DNA of 64,000 nucleotides from Halobacillus litoralis (GCF_020524085.2 NZ_CP129016.1:552001-616000); one strand, 5' to 3'. Positions 42,807-50,639 are shown, counted from the stretch's first letter. The notes: a model not told the origin generated them from the sequence alone. A program made the numbers and translations.

Positions 42807-43565
42807 TTCTTCATGAACAAAACGGATCAATGCGTCATTGAAACGGTCATAATGGGTAGCGGGAGTCTGATGATAGGCATGTTCAATAACTTCCATTTTC
42901 ACATGAGGACAAACACTATAGTATTTAGAATGTTCATTAATCCAGAACTCTTTATTTCCATACACCAGCAACAAAGGTTGAGTCAGTCTTTCTAACCGCC
43001 CGCTGCAATCAAACGAAAGAGCACGGTTGTAATAGGTGTACCAACATTCCGGATCAGACTTCGCCATATGTTCATTCAATTCACGTTTTATTTCAGTATC
43101 TTTGAAATGTGAATGGCTGAGTAATTTGGCGAGCGTTTCCGGACTTTTATTTACCCAGTACATCCCTCCTAAAAACTCAAACCGGAGTCCGCCTGTCGCC
43201 ACCTTTGGAAAACCTCCAGCAAGAATGACCGCTTTCGTCCGTTCAGGAAAGGTAAGTGCGAATTCATGGGCAATCATCCCTCCACATGAATATCCAACGA
43301 CCACAATTTGTTCGATATTCAAATGATCGATGAGCTGGACGATCTCCCTTGCGTACATGGATACATCAGGCGCATGAGAAATCACTTCAGAATCCCCGTT
43401 CCCACTGAGATCTGGAAAGATGACACGAAACTTTCTTGCGAGGGAGTGCTGCATCTTGAATACCATCCTCCCCATTCCAGGAGGATGGATAAAAACGATG
43501 GCTTCCCCATTCCCTCGATCATCATAAAATAATTGCGCCCCGGATTTTTCTGAGAAATAAGGCAT
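42801..43565 (-). CDS. Alpha/beta hydrolase family protein
   Basis: A 254-residue cytosolic hydrolase. It has VFIHPPGMGRMVF (oxyanion loop), the nucleophile elbow VVVGYSCGGMIAHEFAL with Ser near residue 95, an acid residue region LLLVYGNKEFW and the histidine in VIEHAYHQTPATHY. It resembles the RsbQ/menH-like esterase group. The substrate is unknown and it has no operon partner. Confidence 0.85.
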   Translation of the reverse strand: MPYFSEKSGAQLFYDDRGNGEAIVFIHPPGMGRMVFKMQHSLARKFRVIFPDLSGNGDSEVISHAPDVSMYAREIVQLIDHLNIEQIVVVGYSCGGMIAHEFALTFPERTKAVILAGGFPKVATGGLRFEFLGGMYWVNKSPETLAKLLSHSHFKDTEIKRELNEHMAKSDPECWYTYYNRALSFDCSGRLERLTQPLLLVYGNKEFWINEHSKYYSVCPHVKMEVIEHAYHQTPATHYDRFNDALIRFVHEEI

Positions 43566-43720
43566 GGCTCTTCATCCCCTAACCGATCATTCATGGACCT
43601 TAGCATTCCCATAGGGACTGAAATTATGTCCATTTACCGAATATATTAAGGTTCGATTGACCTTACTCACGTGCAGGCGTAAACTAGACCTGTATCATTA
43701 TGTCCGGAAGGGGAAACAAG

Positions 43721-44299
43721 ATGAAACGTTTTCTATTACTTAGCCTATTCGCAGGAACGGTCGTCTTCTTGGCGGCTTGCGGATCGAATGAACTTGAGAA
43801 TACGCTGGATTGGGAAGTCCAGTCTTTTGAAGGAACGACACAAGAGGGAGAAAGCTTTTCCACCGATGATATGGAAGGAGAAGTGTGGCTAGCGAATTTC
43901 ATCTTTACTAACTGCAATACGGTCTGTCCGCCCATGACCCGTAATATGGTAAAAATTCAAGAGCAGTTAAAAGAAGAAAGCGTCGATGCTGAAATTGTAT
44001 CCTTCAGTGTAGATCCAACGGTGGACTCGCCTGAAGTATTAAAAGAGTTTGGCAAGAAATATGGGGTCGATCATGGCAACTGGTCGTTCATTACCGAATA
44101 TACACAAGAAGAAATTTCAAAGTTCGCTCAAGAGAGTTTCAAAACTTCTGCAGTAAAAACGGAAGGGAATGACCAGGTCATTCATGGGACAGCCTTTTAT
44201 CTGATTAATGAAGAAGGTATGGTCGTGAAGAAATATAAAGGGAACACAGAAGTCCCGTTTGAACAAATTGTTGAAGACACCAAAACCATCGCTAACTAA
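43721..44299 (+). CDS. Sco1/SenC family copper chaperone lipoprotein
   Basis: About 192 residues with a lipoprotein signal ending LAAC (Cys about 20), so it is anchored outside the membrane. The thioredoxin-like domain has the copper ligands C-x-x-x-C in NCNTVCPPMTRNM and the distal His in QVIHGTAFYLIN. The homolog in Bacillus (YpmQ/BsSco) assembles the CuA centre of cytochrome c oxidase. The ATG at 43721 follows AAGGGG and is preferred over 43700. It is monocistronic. Confidence 0.92.
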   Translation: MKRFLLLSLFAGTVVFLAACGSNELENTLDWEVQSFEGTTQEGESFSTDDMEGEVWLANFIFTNCNTVCPPMTRNMVKIQEQLKEESVDAEIVSFSVDPTVDSPEVLKEFGKKYGVDHGNWSFITEYTQEEISKFAQESFKTSAVKTEGNDQVIHGTAFYLINEEGMVVKKYKGNTEVPFEQIVEDTKTIAN

Positions 44300-44357
44300 A
44301 ACGAACCTCCCCTCCAGATAAGGAGCGGGAGGTTCTTTTAAAAAATCAGAAAACACA

Positions 44358-45260
44358 CTAATTGAAAAGGGAATTGATGAAGTTACTTAAGGATTTAAAG
44401 AAGTCCTGCACGGCATTCCGTAGGTTGTTCCAAAACCCATCGTCATTAATTAAATCCTGAATACTTCCTGTCAGGTCTTCCAACTGGTTCTGAACCTGAT
44501 CGAAGTTGATATTCAAATTTCGCATCTGATCAAACAAATCAATCAAACGCTGACGGTCTTCTTCACTCAGTTCAATGTTCAAGGATTGCAGTTGATCTTG
44601 GACGATCTGTTCCACTTCTTCGCGTGTCGCAGGATCCTGCTCAGCGATCTGCTTCTTGATTTCGGTTAAAAGTTCACTGATTTTATCCCGATCGACACCT
44701 TCCTCTTCCGCGATATCTGTTGCAATATCAAGCTCATCACTCGCGACTTTCATTCGTTCTTCATCAAGCTTCACCCCTTTAGCATCGTAAGCTTTATAGA
44801 TGCCTGTAAGCGCAGAGTGGCCACTGACTTTGACAGAGGAAGCAACAAGCACATCCGCATTCTCCACACCGGCGGTCAGCAATGCGTTTGTGTACATTTC
44901 TTTCGTTACCTGTGTTATGTTATCAGGTGTTACGATCTCAATATTCAACCCTTCTGCATTATCCTGGTGAATGATTTTGACAGATGAGTACATATTCGAA
45001 TTCGGGTTGCCCCCGATATAATTGGCAAGATCCTGGCCATTGACCGTAAACTCATCAACCTGTTCATGCTGGTTGACTTCAAGCAGATCAGACACTTCCG
45101 CTTTCTGTGCTTCAGACAAGGCTTCTCCATAAACGACGATAGGCAGACCTAACTTTTCATTAATGCCTTGGTCCCCTGTCGAAGCAGAAATGTTCAAAGG
45201 TAATGCAAACGCTGCAAACAAAACGACGATCAACATCCATAGACTGACACGTGTTTTCAT
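44358..45260 (-). CDS. DUF1002 domain exported protein
   Basis: 300 residues with an N-terminal signal peptide ending near AFALPLNISAS. The body has LGLPIVVYGEALSEAQKAEVSDLL, then VTPDNITQVTKEMYTNALLTAGVENADVLVASSVKVSGHSALTGIYKAY, the DUF1002 core. The C-terminal 100 residues are helical, with heptad-like Leu/Ile and repeated NLN/DLI. Function unknown; members are found outside the membrane in Firmicutes. AAGGGG precedes the ATG. Confidence 0.88.
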   Translation of the reverse strand: MKTRVSLWMLIVVLFAAFALPLNISASTGDQGINEKLGLPIVVYGEALSEAQKAEVSDLLEVNQHEQVDEFTVNGQDLANYIGGNPNSNMYSSVKIIHQDNAEGLNIEIVTPDNITQVTKEMYTNALLTAGVENADVLVASSVKVSGHSALTGIYKAYDAKGVKLDEERMKVASDELDIATDIAEEEGVDRDKISELLTEIKKQIAEQDPATREEVEQIVQDQLQSLNIELSEEDRQRLIDLFDQMRNLNINFDQVQNQLEDLTGSIQDLINDDGFWNNLRNAVQDFFKSLSNFINSLFN

Positions 45261-45447
45261 GTTCTCGACCCCTTGTAAAATGGTAGATTCCCCCTTACGT
45301 TATGCGGAACCTCCCATCTATTATACCCTACGCATAGATACGCGGGTTGTCATAATAGACGTACGAGGGATAGAAAAAGTTTCATACTCACCGCAACATT
45401 TCTTTTTAAAGTTATTTAATTATATGGCTGGATACTTGAAGACTTAG

Positions 45448-45541
45448 TTTCGAGACTTTTATTGAGTGGGCGGGGCTGCGGGGAATAGCTCGCTTTCCTA
45501 TCACCCCTGACTACGGCAAACGAACCACGGTTATCTCGAAA
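45448..45541. repeat. Chimeric palindromic repeat (copy R5)
   Basis: The left half (TTTCGAGA, ATTGAGTGGGCGGGGCTGCG, GGGAATAGCTCGCTTTCC) follows subtype A as in R3. The right half (CACCCCTGACTACGGCAAACG, AACCACGGTTATCTCGAAA) follows subtype B as in R4 and its flank. The core between is deleted. The 45261-45606 gap contains nothing else evident. Confidence 0.7.
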
Positions 45542-45618
45542 CGGAGTTTTCCACAACCGGGAGCTCTTACGCAACTATTTTATAGGATGGATAAACGAAA
45601 GAAAGGATGGACGTTGTT

Positions 45619-46005
45619 ATGAAGATTGCACGCCAAATCGGACTTTATGTATTTGCTATCGCTCTGTTTTACGCAGGAGTCACCCATTTCATGTATGACC
45701 ACGGCTTTGCCCGGATGCTTCCCTCCTGGGTACCACTTAAATTAATCATTGTATATGTGACAGGAATCACGGAATGGCTCCTTGCCCTTCTGCTTGTTTT
45801 TCCTCAAACGCGGAGAGCGGCTGGGTTCGCTACGGCTGCTTTTCTATTCATCGTCTGGCCTGCTAATTTTTATGCGGCTATTTATGGAATTCCAGCTCCT
45901 TGGAGCGAAGAAACAAATCAGACTGCTTTATGGATCCGCCTCCTCTTCCAACCTTTGCTTATTTGGTGGGTTCTCGCCGTTTCCAAAGATTCGAAAGAGG
46001 TGTAG
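45619..46005 (+). CDS. DoxX-like small membrane protein
   Basis: About 128 residues with four membrane helices: IGLYVFAIALFYAGVTHFM, LKLIIVYVTGITEWLLALLLVFP, GFATAAFLFIVWPANFYAAI and LLFQPLLIWWVLAVS. The layout and Y-A-G-V-x-H-F motif match the DoxX/DUF417-like family, which is of uncertain function. AAAGGATG upstream supports the ATG at 45619. It lies 45 bp upstream of the DJ-1/PfpI gene and may be co-transcribed with it. Confidence 0.75.
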   Translation: MKIARQIGLYVFAIALFYAGVTHFMYDHGFARMLPSWVPLKLIIVYVTGITEWLLALLLVFPQTRRAAGFATAAFLFIVWPANFYAAIYGIPAPWSEETNQTALWIRLLFQPLLIWWVLAVSKDSKEV

Positions 46006-46050
46006 CCATCTGATAAAATGGGGATAGTGAAAAGGACAAGGAGGTTGTAT

Positions 46051-46572
46051 ATGCGTTTAGAAGGAAAGAAAGTCATCCAACTGGTCAGTAAAGACTTTGA
46101 GGATCTTGAACTTTGGTATCCGGTTCTCCGTCTCCAGGAAGAAGGAGCAACTGTTCACCTTGTGGGTGAAAAAGCAGGTGAAGAACACCCAGGGAAATAT
46201 GGAGTCCCTGCTACTGCGGATTATGCATTTGAGGACATCAATCCAGCCGATTACGATGGAATTCTTGTACCAGGGGGATGGTCTCCCGATAAGCTCCGCC
46301 GTTTTGATAAAGTCATTGAAATGGTCCAGCACATGAATAATGAACGCAAACCAATCGGACAGATCTGTCATGCGGGCTGGGTGCTTATCTCTGCCAACAT
46401 CCTGAAAGGTCGGAAAGTGACGAGCACACCGGGAATTAAAGACGACATGATCAATGCTGGTGCAGAATGGTTCGACGAAGCAGTCGTCCAAGACGAACAC
46501 ATTGTTTCTGCCCGTCGTCCGCCTGACCTGCCTCCATATGCCAAAGCTTTCGCCGACTTACTCGCTGATTAA
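46051..46572 (+). CDS. DJ-1/PfpI family protein
   Basis: 173 residues. The nucleophile elbow is IGQICHAGWVLISAN with the conserved Cys near residue 105, preceded by YDGILVPGGWSPDKLRR with the Glu/Asp site of the family. It resembles YfkM/YraA stress proteins and bacterial deglycases or proteases of the PfpI group; activity cannot be assigned. The ATG at 46051 follows AAGGAGG. Confidence 0.9.
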   Translation: MRLEGKKVIQLVSKDFEDLELWYPVLRLQEEGATVHLVGEKAGEEHPGKYGVPATADYAFEDINPADYDGILVPGGWSPDKLRRFDKVIEMVQHMNNERKPIGQICHAGWVLISANILKGRKVTSTPGIKDDMINAGAEWFDEAVVQDEHIVSARRPPDLPPYAKAFADLLAD

Positions 46573-46574
46573 TC

Positions 46575-46612
46575 ATAGAAAAAACCAGAGCTGTAAAAGC
46601 TCTGGTTTTTTA
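46575..46612. terminator. Bidirectional terminator after the DJ-1 gene
   Basis: AAAACCAGAGCT pairs with AGCTCTGGTTTT around GTAAA. Confidence 0.9.
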
Positions 46613-47785
46613 GTGGTCTTCCGCAATCGCTTGTTTCGCAAGCATCGACACAACCGCATCATCCATGGGTGGGTTATGCAACCCCGCCCGTACATCACGG
46701 TAATATTTTTCAAAGGCATAGGCTTTGGATAACCCACGCCCCCCTGCAATTCGCATCGCTAGATCGACGACTTCATTAGCCGTATTCGTCACTGCCAGCT
46801 TGACAGCAGCAAGTTCTGACCCCATCTGTTGCCGTTCTTCTGGTTCCTCATCCCATTTTCTTGCAACTGAATATAAGAACGAATGGGCCTGCAGCAATTT
46901 CCACTCCATTTCACCAATCTTGTCTTGAATGTGAGACACTTCAGAAATTGGTGTATCCAGACTATTTGGTTGAAAGTCTTTTGCAAAAGCAATCGCATCA
47001 TTACGAGCGGCTACGGCAATTCCTAAATAACATGCTGGAATGTGCAAGAGCCATCCCTTTGGCGAGGATTTGCTCCCACTTTTCAGTTCTACAAGGTCGG
47101 ATTCCTGCAGCTCGACATCCTCCATCACAAGGTCATCACTTGCTGTCCCTCTCATCCCAAGGGTGTCCCATGTTTTATCAACAGATAACCCTGGCTGATG
47201 GCGGTCAATCAAAAACCACCCAACCGTATCCTTGTCTTCTATATAAGCTGAGACAATGTAATAATCCAAATGCTCAGCCATGGAGGTGAATGATTTTCTT
47301 CCATTTAAAATGTACACGTCTCCACGACGAACGGCTTTGGTTTCCGGTATTCCTCCCCTTGTCGGACTTCCGGTTGCTGGTTCTGTCGCAGCCCTGTTTA
47401 CCACTTTTTGTTCTGAAACAACTTCATGCACAAGGCGATCATAAGACTTCTGATCCCATAATTGTTCCTGAGAAAGTTCCATCATGATTCCCATGTGCCA
47501 TCCAATTGACAAAGCGACAGCTCCATCACCTTCTGCAATTTTTTCCTGCATCAGCAAGAATTCGTATAACGATAATCCTTCTCCACCTTCAGATTCCGGC
47601 AAGGACATCGATGGGTATTTCTCATCTTTAATGACTTTTAACGTCTCATAAGAGAAAGAAGCATCACGATCCGTTTCTGGAATATGTTTGCGCGCCTCCT
47701 CCGCGATCCGATCCGCCTTTTCAAACATTTCCTGTTGTCGGTCGTTTTTTATCAAACGGTTCCATACACCTGCCAACCCAACCAC
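46610..47785 (-). CDS. Acyl-CoA dehydrogenase family flavoprotein
   Basis: 391 residues. The N-terminal helical domain, middle beta domain (NRAATEPATGSPTRGG, ILNGRKSFTSMAEHLDYYIV, WDTLGMRGTASDDLVMEDV) and C-terminal helical domain (DLAMRIAGGRGLSKAYAFEKYYRDVRAGLHNPPMDDAV) are complete. The lack of the usual catalytic Glu context suggests it may belong to the subgroup that includes flavin-dependent monooxygenases or hydroxylases. The true substrate is unknown. A 22-bp palindrome lies about 180 bp upstream. Confidence 0.85.
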   Translation of the reverse strand: MVGLAGVWNRLIKNDRQQEMFEKADRIAEEARKHIPETDRDASFSYETLKVIKDEKYPSMSLPESEGGEGLSLYEFLLMQEKIAEGDGAVALSIGWHMGIMMELSQEQLWDQKSYDRLVHEVVSEQKVVNRAATEPATGSPTRGGIPETKAVRRGDVYILNGRKSFTSMAEHLDYYIVSAYIEDKDTVGWFLIDRHQPGLSVDKTWDTLGMRGTASDDLVMEDVELQESDLVELKSGSKSSPKGWLLHIPACYLGIAVAARNDAIAFAKDFQPNSLDTPISEVSHIQDKIGEMEWKLLQAHSFLYSVARKWDEEPEERQQMGSELAAVKLAVTNTANEVVDLAMRIAGGRGLSKAYAFEKYYRDVRAGLHNPPMDDAVVSMLAKQAIAEDH

Positions 47786-47961
47786 TCCCGATTCTTTATT
47801 ATAATTAAATCATACCTGACAACTCGGGATGAAGCCAATGCCATGCTTGTCTAATTCGTTCCCTTACAACATACCCTATGCACAAAAAATCATTCTGTAT
47901 CGGCATATGTCTTTTCGTATGTAAATGTTTTCCAGATCTCCCGTTTAACAAATAATACCCC

Positions 47962-47983
47962 CGACATTTCCCGGGAAATGTCG
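47962..47983. promoter_or_regulatory. Perfect 22-bp palindrome upstream of the acyl-CoA dehydrogenase
   Basis: CGACATTTCCC is followed directly by its exact inverse complement GGGAAATGTCG. It lies in the 264-bp gap between the acyl-CoA dehydrogenase start and the 126-residue membrane protein stop. It could be a repressor operator; the protein is unknown. Confidence 0.5.
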
Positions 47984-48049
47984 AAACAAGGTTCACCTAT
48001 TCTCTTAAACAAAAACAACAAAACTAGAAAATGCCCATCCCCCATTTTC

Positions 48050-48430
48050 TTAATATCTTTTCGCTAAAATGACCATCGTTAAAAATACCGTCACAATGTT
48101 TAACGACAACAGGATGCTGAGTAGGTCAACAGCACTTAATGTGACCACCTGCAACACAATCATAAGATGAAAGACAGCCATTATTCCCATCATGATGAAG
48201 AAAGAATAGAATACAGCCTTATGCCTAATCCACTTCATCCGTTCATCCTTCTGTTTGAACTGAGGATATAAGTAACTCATGCTGAAAGATAAAATCCCTA
48301 AAGAAACCATGGTCCACATCATAGACGGCCATTCGCCACCCATCGTCCCCACAAAAATTAAAAAACCTGCCAATAGCAAGAAAAATACTCCGATAACTTT
48401 AAAAGCGTTGGAAGTGTAATCCATCTTCAT
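48050..48430 (-). CDS. Membrane protein paired with an XRE regulator, 126 residues
   Basis: Four hydrophobic spans: FKVIGVFFLLLAGFLIFVG, PSMMWTMVSLGILSFSMSYL, FYSFFIMMGIMAVFHLMIVL and LLSILLSLNIVTVFLTMVI. Function unknown. Its ATG overlaps the stop of the upstream XRE gene by 4 bp, so the two are translationally coupled, a common arrangement for small regulator/membrane-protein pairs in Bacillus. Confidence 0.75.
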   Translation of the reverse strand: MKMDYTSNAFKVIGVFFLLLAGFLIFVGTMGGEWPSMMWTMVSLGILSFSMSYLYPQFKQKDERMKWIRHKAVFYSFFIMMGIMAVFHLMIVLQVVTLSAVDLLSILLSLNIVTVFLTMVILAKRY

Positions 48431-48633
48431 TCCCCCTCCCTTGATTCATAGATAAATAAATCTTCAATTCGAACACCAAATACTCTCGCGATCTCAAATG
48501 CAAGCGGCAAAGATGGGGAATATCTGTTTTTTTCAATGGATATAATCGTCTGACGGGATACCTGTAATATCTCAGCTAATTTGTCCTGTGATAACCCCTG
48601 ATTTTTTCTAAACTCCATAAGCCGGTTCTTCAT
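48427..48633 (-). CDS. XRE-family transcriptional regulator, 68 residues
   Basis: A helix-turn-helix domain fills the whole protein: MKNRLMEFRKNQGLSQDKLA, EILQVSRQTIISIEKNRYSPSLPLAFEIARVFGVRIEDLFIYE. This matches the small Cro/CI-like regulators of the YozG/YgzD type. GGAGGGG precedes the ATG. A 32-bp perfect palindrome 30 bp upstream is the likely binding site for autoregulation and for the divergent gene. Confidence 0.9.
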   Translation of the reverse strand: MKNRLMEFRKNQGLSQDKLAEILQVSRQTIISIEKNRYSPSLPLAFEIARVFGVRIEDLFIYESREGE

Positions 48634-48662
48634 ATTACCCCTCCAATTAGTTACAGTTTAAA

Positions 48663-48694
48663 GTAAAGTTACCTTTACGTAAAGGTAACTTTAC
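48663..48694. promoter_or_regulatory. Perfect 32-bp palindromic operator between XRE regulator and DDAH-like gene
   Basis: GTAAAGTTACCTTTAC (48663-48678) is followed without a gap by GTAAAGGTAACTTTAC, its exact inverse complement. The internal GTAAAG/CTTTAC units make it a nested set of half-sites. It lies 30 bp from the XRE ATG and 72 bp from the divergent DDAH-like ATG. Confidence 0.7.
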
Positions 48695-48766
48695 ACGTGG
48701 AATTTTTTTGTTTTATTCTCTACACTCCGGGGAAGAAAGGGGATATGAATAAAAGGAGGATCTAAC

Positions 48767-49618
48767 ATGGTCGGAACAGCTTCGGAAAACAGTGTTCAAT
48801 GTAACACCGAATATTCTCCGTTGAAAAAAGTCGTAGTCGCCAAACCTTCTTACATGAAAATTACTGACATCATCAACGAAACTCAAAAACATTACCAAAA
48901 CAAGAACATAAACATCAAAACAGCTCTCCAGCAACATGAACATTTCGTACAGGTTTTAGAAGAACACCAGATTGAAGTCATACAACTTGCAAGTCAGCCG
49001 GATCTTCATGAACAGGTGTTTACAAGAGATATCGGGTTTACCATTCATCATCGACTGTTTATCAGCTCTATGAGTGAAAAGGTACGGAAAGAGGAAACGG
49101 ATGTCCTCCAGAGCTGGGCGAGAGAGAATGACATCGAGGTAGAAGAGGACCTCCCTTCATCGATTGAAGGCGGAGATATCGTTGTAGACGGGAACACGGT
49201 TTGGGTCGGTGAAACAAAAAGGACGTCCGGTAAATCCATAAGCGAACTTCAATCACGTCTCCTTGACCTTCAGGTTATACCTGTCCCTTTGAGAGGAGAC
49301 ATCCTTCATTTGGACTGCGTATTCAACATAATCGATCAATCCACTGCAATCCTTTATCCTCCTGCTTTTACAAAAAACAGTTTGAAATCCATCTCTGCAC
49401 GATACAAAGTAATTGAAGTCACCAAAAAGGAGCAATTCACCATGGGTCCGAACGTTCTTTCCATTGGAAGCCGTAAAGTGATCAGCCTCCCTCAAAACGA
49501 ACAACTAAATACACAGTTAGAGAAATATGGGTTTCATGTGATTCCTGTAGACCTTTCAGAAATCATCAAATCCGGAGGGTCGTTCCGCTGCTGTACATTG
49601 CCATTAAAACGAACATAA
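48767..49618 (+). CDS. Dimethylarginine dimethylaminohydrolase/arginine deiminase-like protein
   Basis: 283 residues of the amidinotransferase fold: YSPLKKVVVAKPSYM, VFTRDIGFTIHHRLFIS, SIEGGDIVVDGNTVWVGETKRTS, the catalytic His in LHLDCVFNII and the nucleophilic Cys in GSFRCCTLPL at the C-terminus. Enzymes of this group hydrolyse methylarginines, arginine or agmatine, or transfer amidino groups. A DDAH role would release citrulline and methylamines and would relieve inhibition of a nitric oxide synthase; nos is in the same window but 40 kb away. AAAGGAGG precedes the ATG. Confidence 0.85.
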   Translation: MVGTASENSVQCNTEYSPLKKVVVAKPSYMKITDIINETQKHYQNKNINIKTALQQHEHFVQVLEEHQIEVIQLASQPDLHEQVFTRDIGFTIHHRLFISSMSEKVRKEETDVLQSWARENDIEVEEDLPSSIEGGDIVVDGNTVWVGETKRTSGKSISELQSRLLDLQVIPVPLRGDILHLDCVFNIIDQSTAILYPPAFTKNSLKSISARYKVIEVTKKEQFTMGPNVLSIGSRKVISLPQNEQLNTQLEKYGFHVIPVDLSEIIKSGGSFRCCTLPLKRT

Positions 49619-49619
49619 A

Positions 49620-49656
49620 GTCAGTCCGCTTCTTTTAGAGCGGGCTCTTTTTGAGT
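49620..49656 (+). terminator. Terminator of the DDAH-like gene
   Basis: An imperfect stem, AGTCCGCTTC with GAGCGGGCT, is followed by CTTTTTG. A second hairpin, GACACCAC-N7-GTGGTGTC, at 49685-49707 lies between this gene and the convergent thioesterase gene. Confidence 0.7.
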
Positions 49657-49745
49657 GGAAGAAGTTCACACAAGTATAAATAAGACACCACTAAAATGTG
49701 GTGTCTTTGCATTTGTTTATTGGTTTTCAAAACACTATATACCTA

Positions 49746-50216
49746 TCATCGAAGGGCCGGTCTGCTTTTTCGGTGTTCTCTCCTGGATGGAGCCGTTTCA
49801 AACAATTGTTTATCTTCCTCTGTCTCAGGTATGATGGGCGGCACCGGTGTCGGTCTCCCTTCGACATCTACAGCGACCATCGTTAAAAATGATTCGGTCG
49901 TCATAACCTTTTGGCCTTGAAGTAAATCATCTGCAAAGACTTTCACATACACTTCCATTGATGTACGTCCCGTGCTCGTCACACAAGCTTCTAACGTCAA
50001 TGCATCCCCTACTTTAGCTGAAGATAAAAAATCTACAGAGTCTATGGAAGCTGTGACAACTACACAGTTTGAATGCTTCATAGCAGTAAGAGCAGCAATT
50101 TCATCGATATATGAAAGGACTTTCCCTCCGAAAATAGTATCCAGGTGATTCGTATCTGGTGGCAGCACTAATCTTGTTTGAGTCATTCTAGAATAACGAA
50201 CAGGTAAAGGTTCCAT
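49746..50216 (-). CDS. Acyl-CoA thioesterase (hotdog fold, YkhA-like) under cobalamin control
   Basis: 156 residues forming one hotdog domain: MTQTRLVLPPDTNHLDTIFGGKVLSYIDEIAALTAMKHS, SVDFLSSAKVGDALTLEACV and SMEVYVKVFADD. It hydrolyses acyl-CoA to free acid and CoA; chain-length preference is not visible. The ATG at 50214-50216 sits 9 bases after AGGAGG. The start codon lies inside a predicted helix: the coding-strand TTCATGGAACC pairs perfectly with GGTTCCATGAA 69 bases upstream in the leader. A cobalamin riboswitch precedes that leader. The C-terminus is basic. Confidence 0.9.
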   Translation of the reverse strand: MEPLPVRYSRMTQTRLVLPPDTNHLDTIFGGKVLSYIDEIAALTAMKHSNCVVVTASIDSVDFLSSAKVGDALTLEACVTSTGRTSMEVYVKVFADDLLQGQKVMTTESFLTMVAVDVEGRPTPVPPIIPETEEDKQLFETAPSRREHRKSRPALR

Positions 50217-50298
50217 GAATGGTTTCCTCCTTCTTGAAAGTGAATATCCCTCAAAGGGAGAATTTACAAAGCGCATTCTCCCTTTAGTTCATGGAACC
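50209..50298 (-). promoter_or_regulatory. Start-codon-sequestering helix (expression platform) of the thioesterase riboswitch
   Basis: 11 bases at 50288-50298 pair perfectly with 11 bases at 50209-50219 that include the thioesterase ATG. Inside the loop an 11-bp hairpin forms between 50253-50263 and 50275-50285 (AAAGGGAGAAT with its complement). No T-run follows, so control at the level of translation is more likely than termination. Confidence 0.7.
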
Positions 50299-50371
50299 GT
50301 AAAAGGCTCTTGATGGATCCAATACACGTAACATCCTCCTATCTCCCGTAGGAATTCATGTTCTTCCTTAT

Positions 50372-50530
50372 GGCAGGTCTCCTGACTCAGGTTCATCAGC
50401 ACATAGCCCTTCCCATAAAAAAACAGTGGGTCATCTATGCACCTCCCCATTACAGTGGCGGGACCGCGTTGGCTTTTCACCAAACTTCCCTTTTCAGCTT
50501 CTAAGACGAAGCCACCATAAGGCGGTAAAA
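50372..50530 (-). promoter_or_regulatory. Cobalamin riboswitch upstream of the acyl-CoA thioesterase
   Basis: On the minus strand: ATGGTGGCTTCG, AAAAGGGAAGTTTGGTGAAAA, GCCAACGCGGTCCCGCC, ACTGTAATGGGGAGG, CCCACTG, ATGGGAAGG and TGAGTCAGGAGACCTGCC, the ordered conserved blocks of the AdoCbl-type aptamer. The B12 box and the final C-A-G-G-A-G-A-C-C-T-G-C-C are exact. The leader then continues for 155 bases to the thioesterase ATG. An apparent 187-residue reading frame across this RNA is a by-product of the structured sequence. Confidence 0.93.
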
Positions 50531-50564
50531 TTTTCAATAGAAAAGAGTAACTCTCTTCCCATCC

Positions 50565-50593
50565 ACTATCTCCTAAACAAACACCCATGTCAA
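50565..50593 (-). promoter_or_regulatory. Promoter of the cobalamin riboswitch transcript
   Basis: TTGACA (plus-strand 50588-50593), a 17-bp spacer and GATAGT (50565-50570) on the minus strand place the start about 25 bp upstream of the aptamer. Confidence 0.65.
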
Positions 50594-50639
50594 CACGAAC
50601 AAAACTATTAATATTGTCATCTAATTTCCTAAATAGGGG

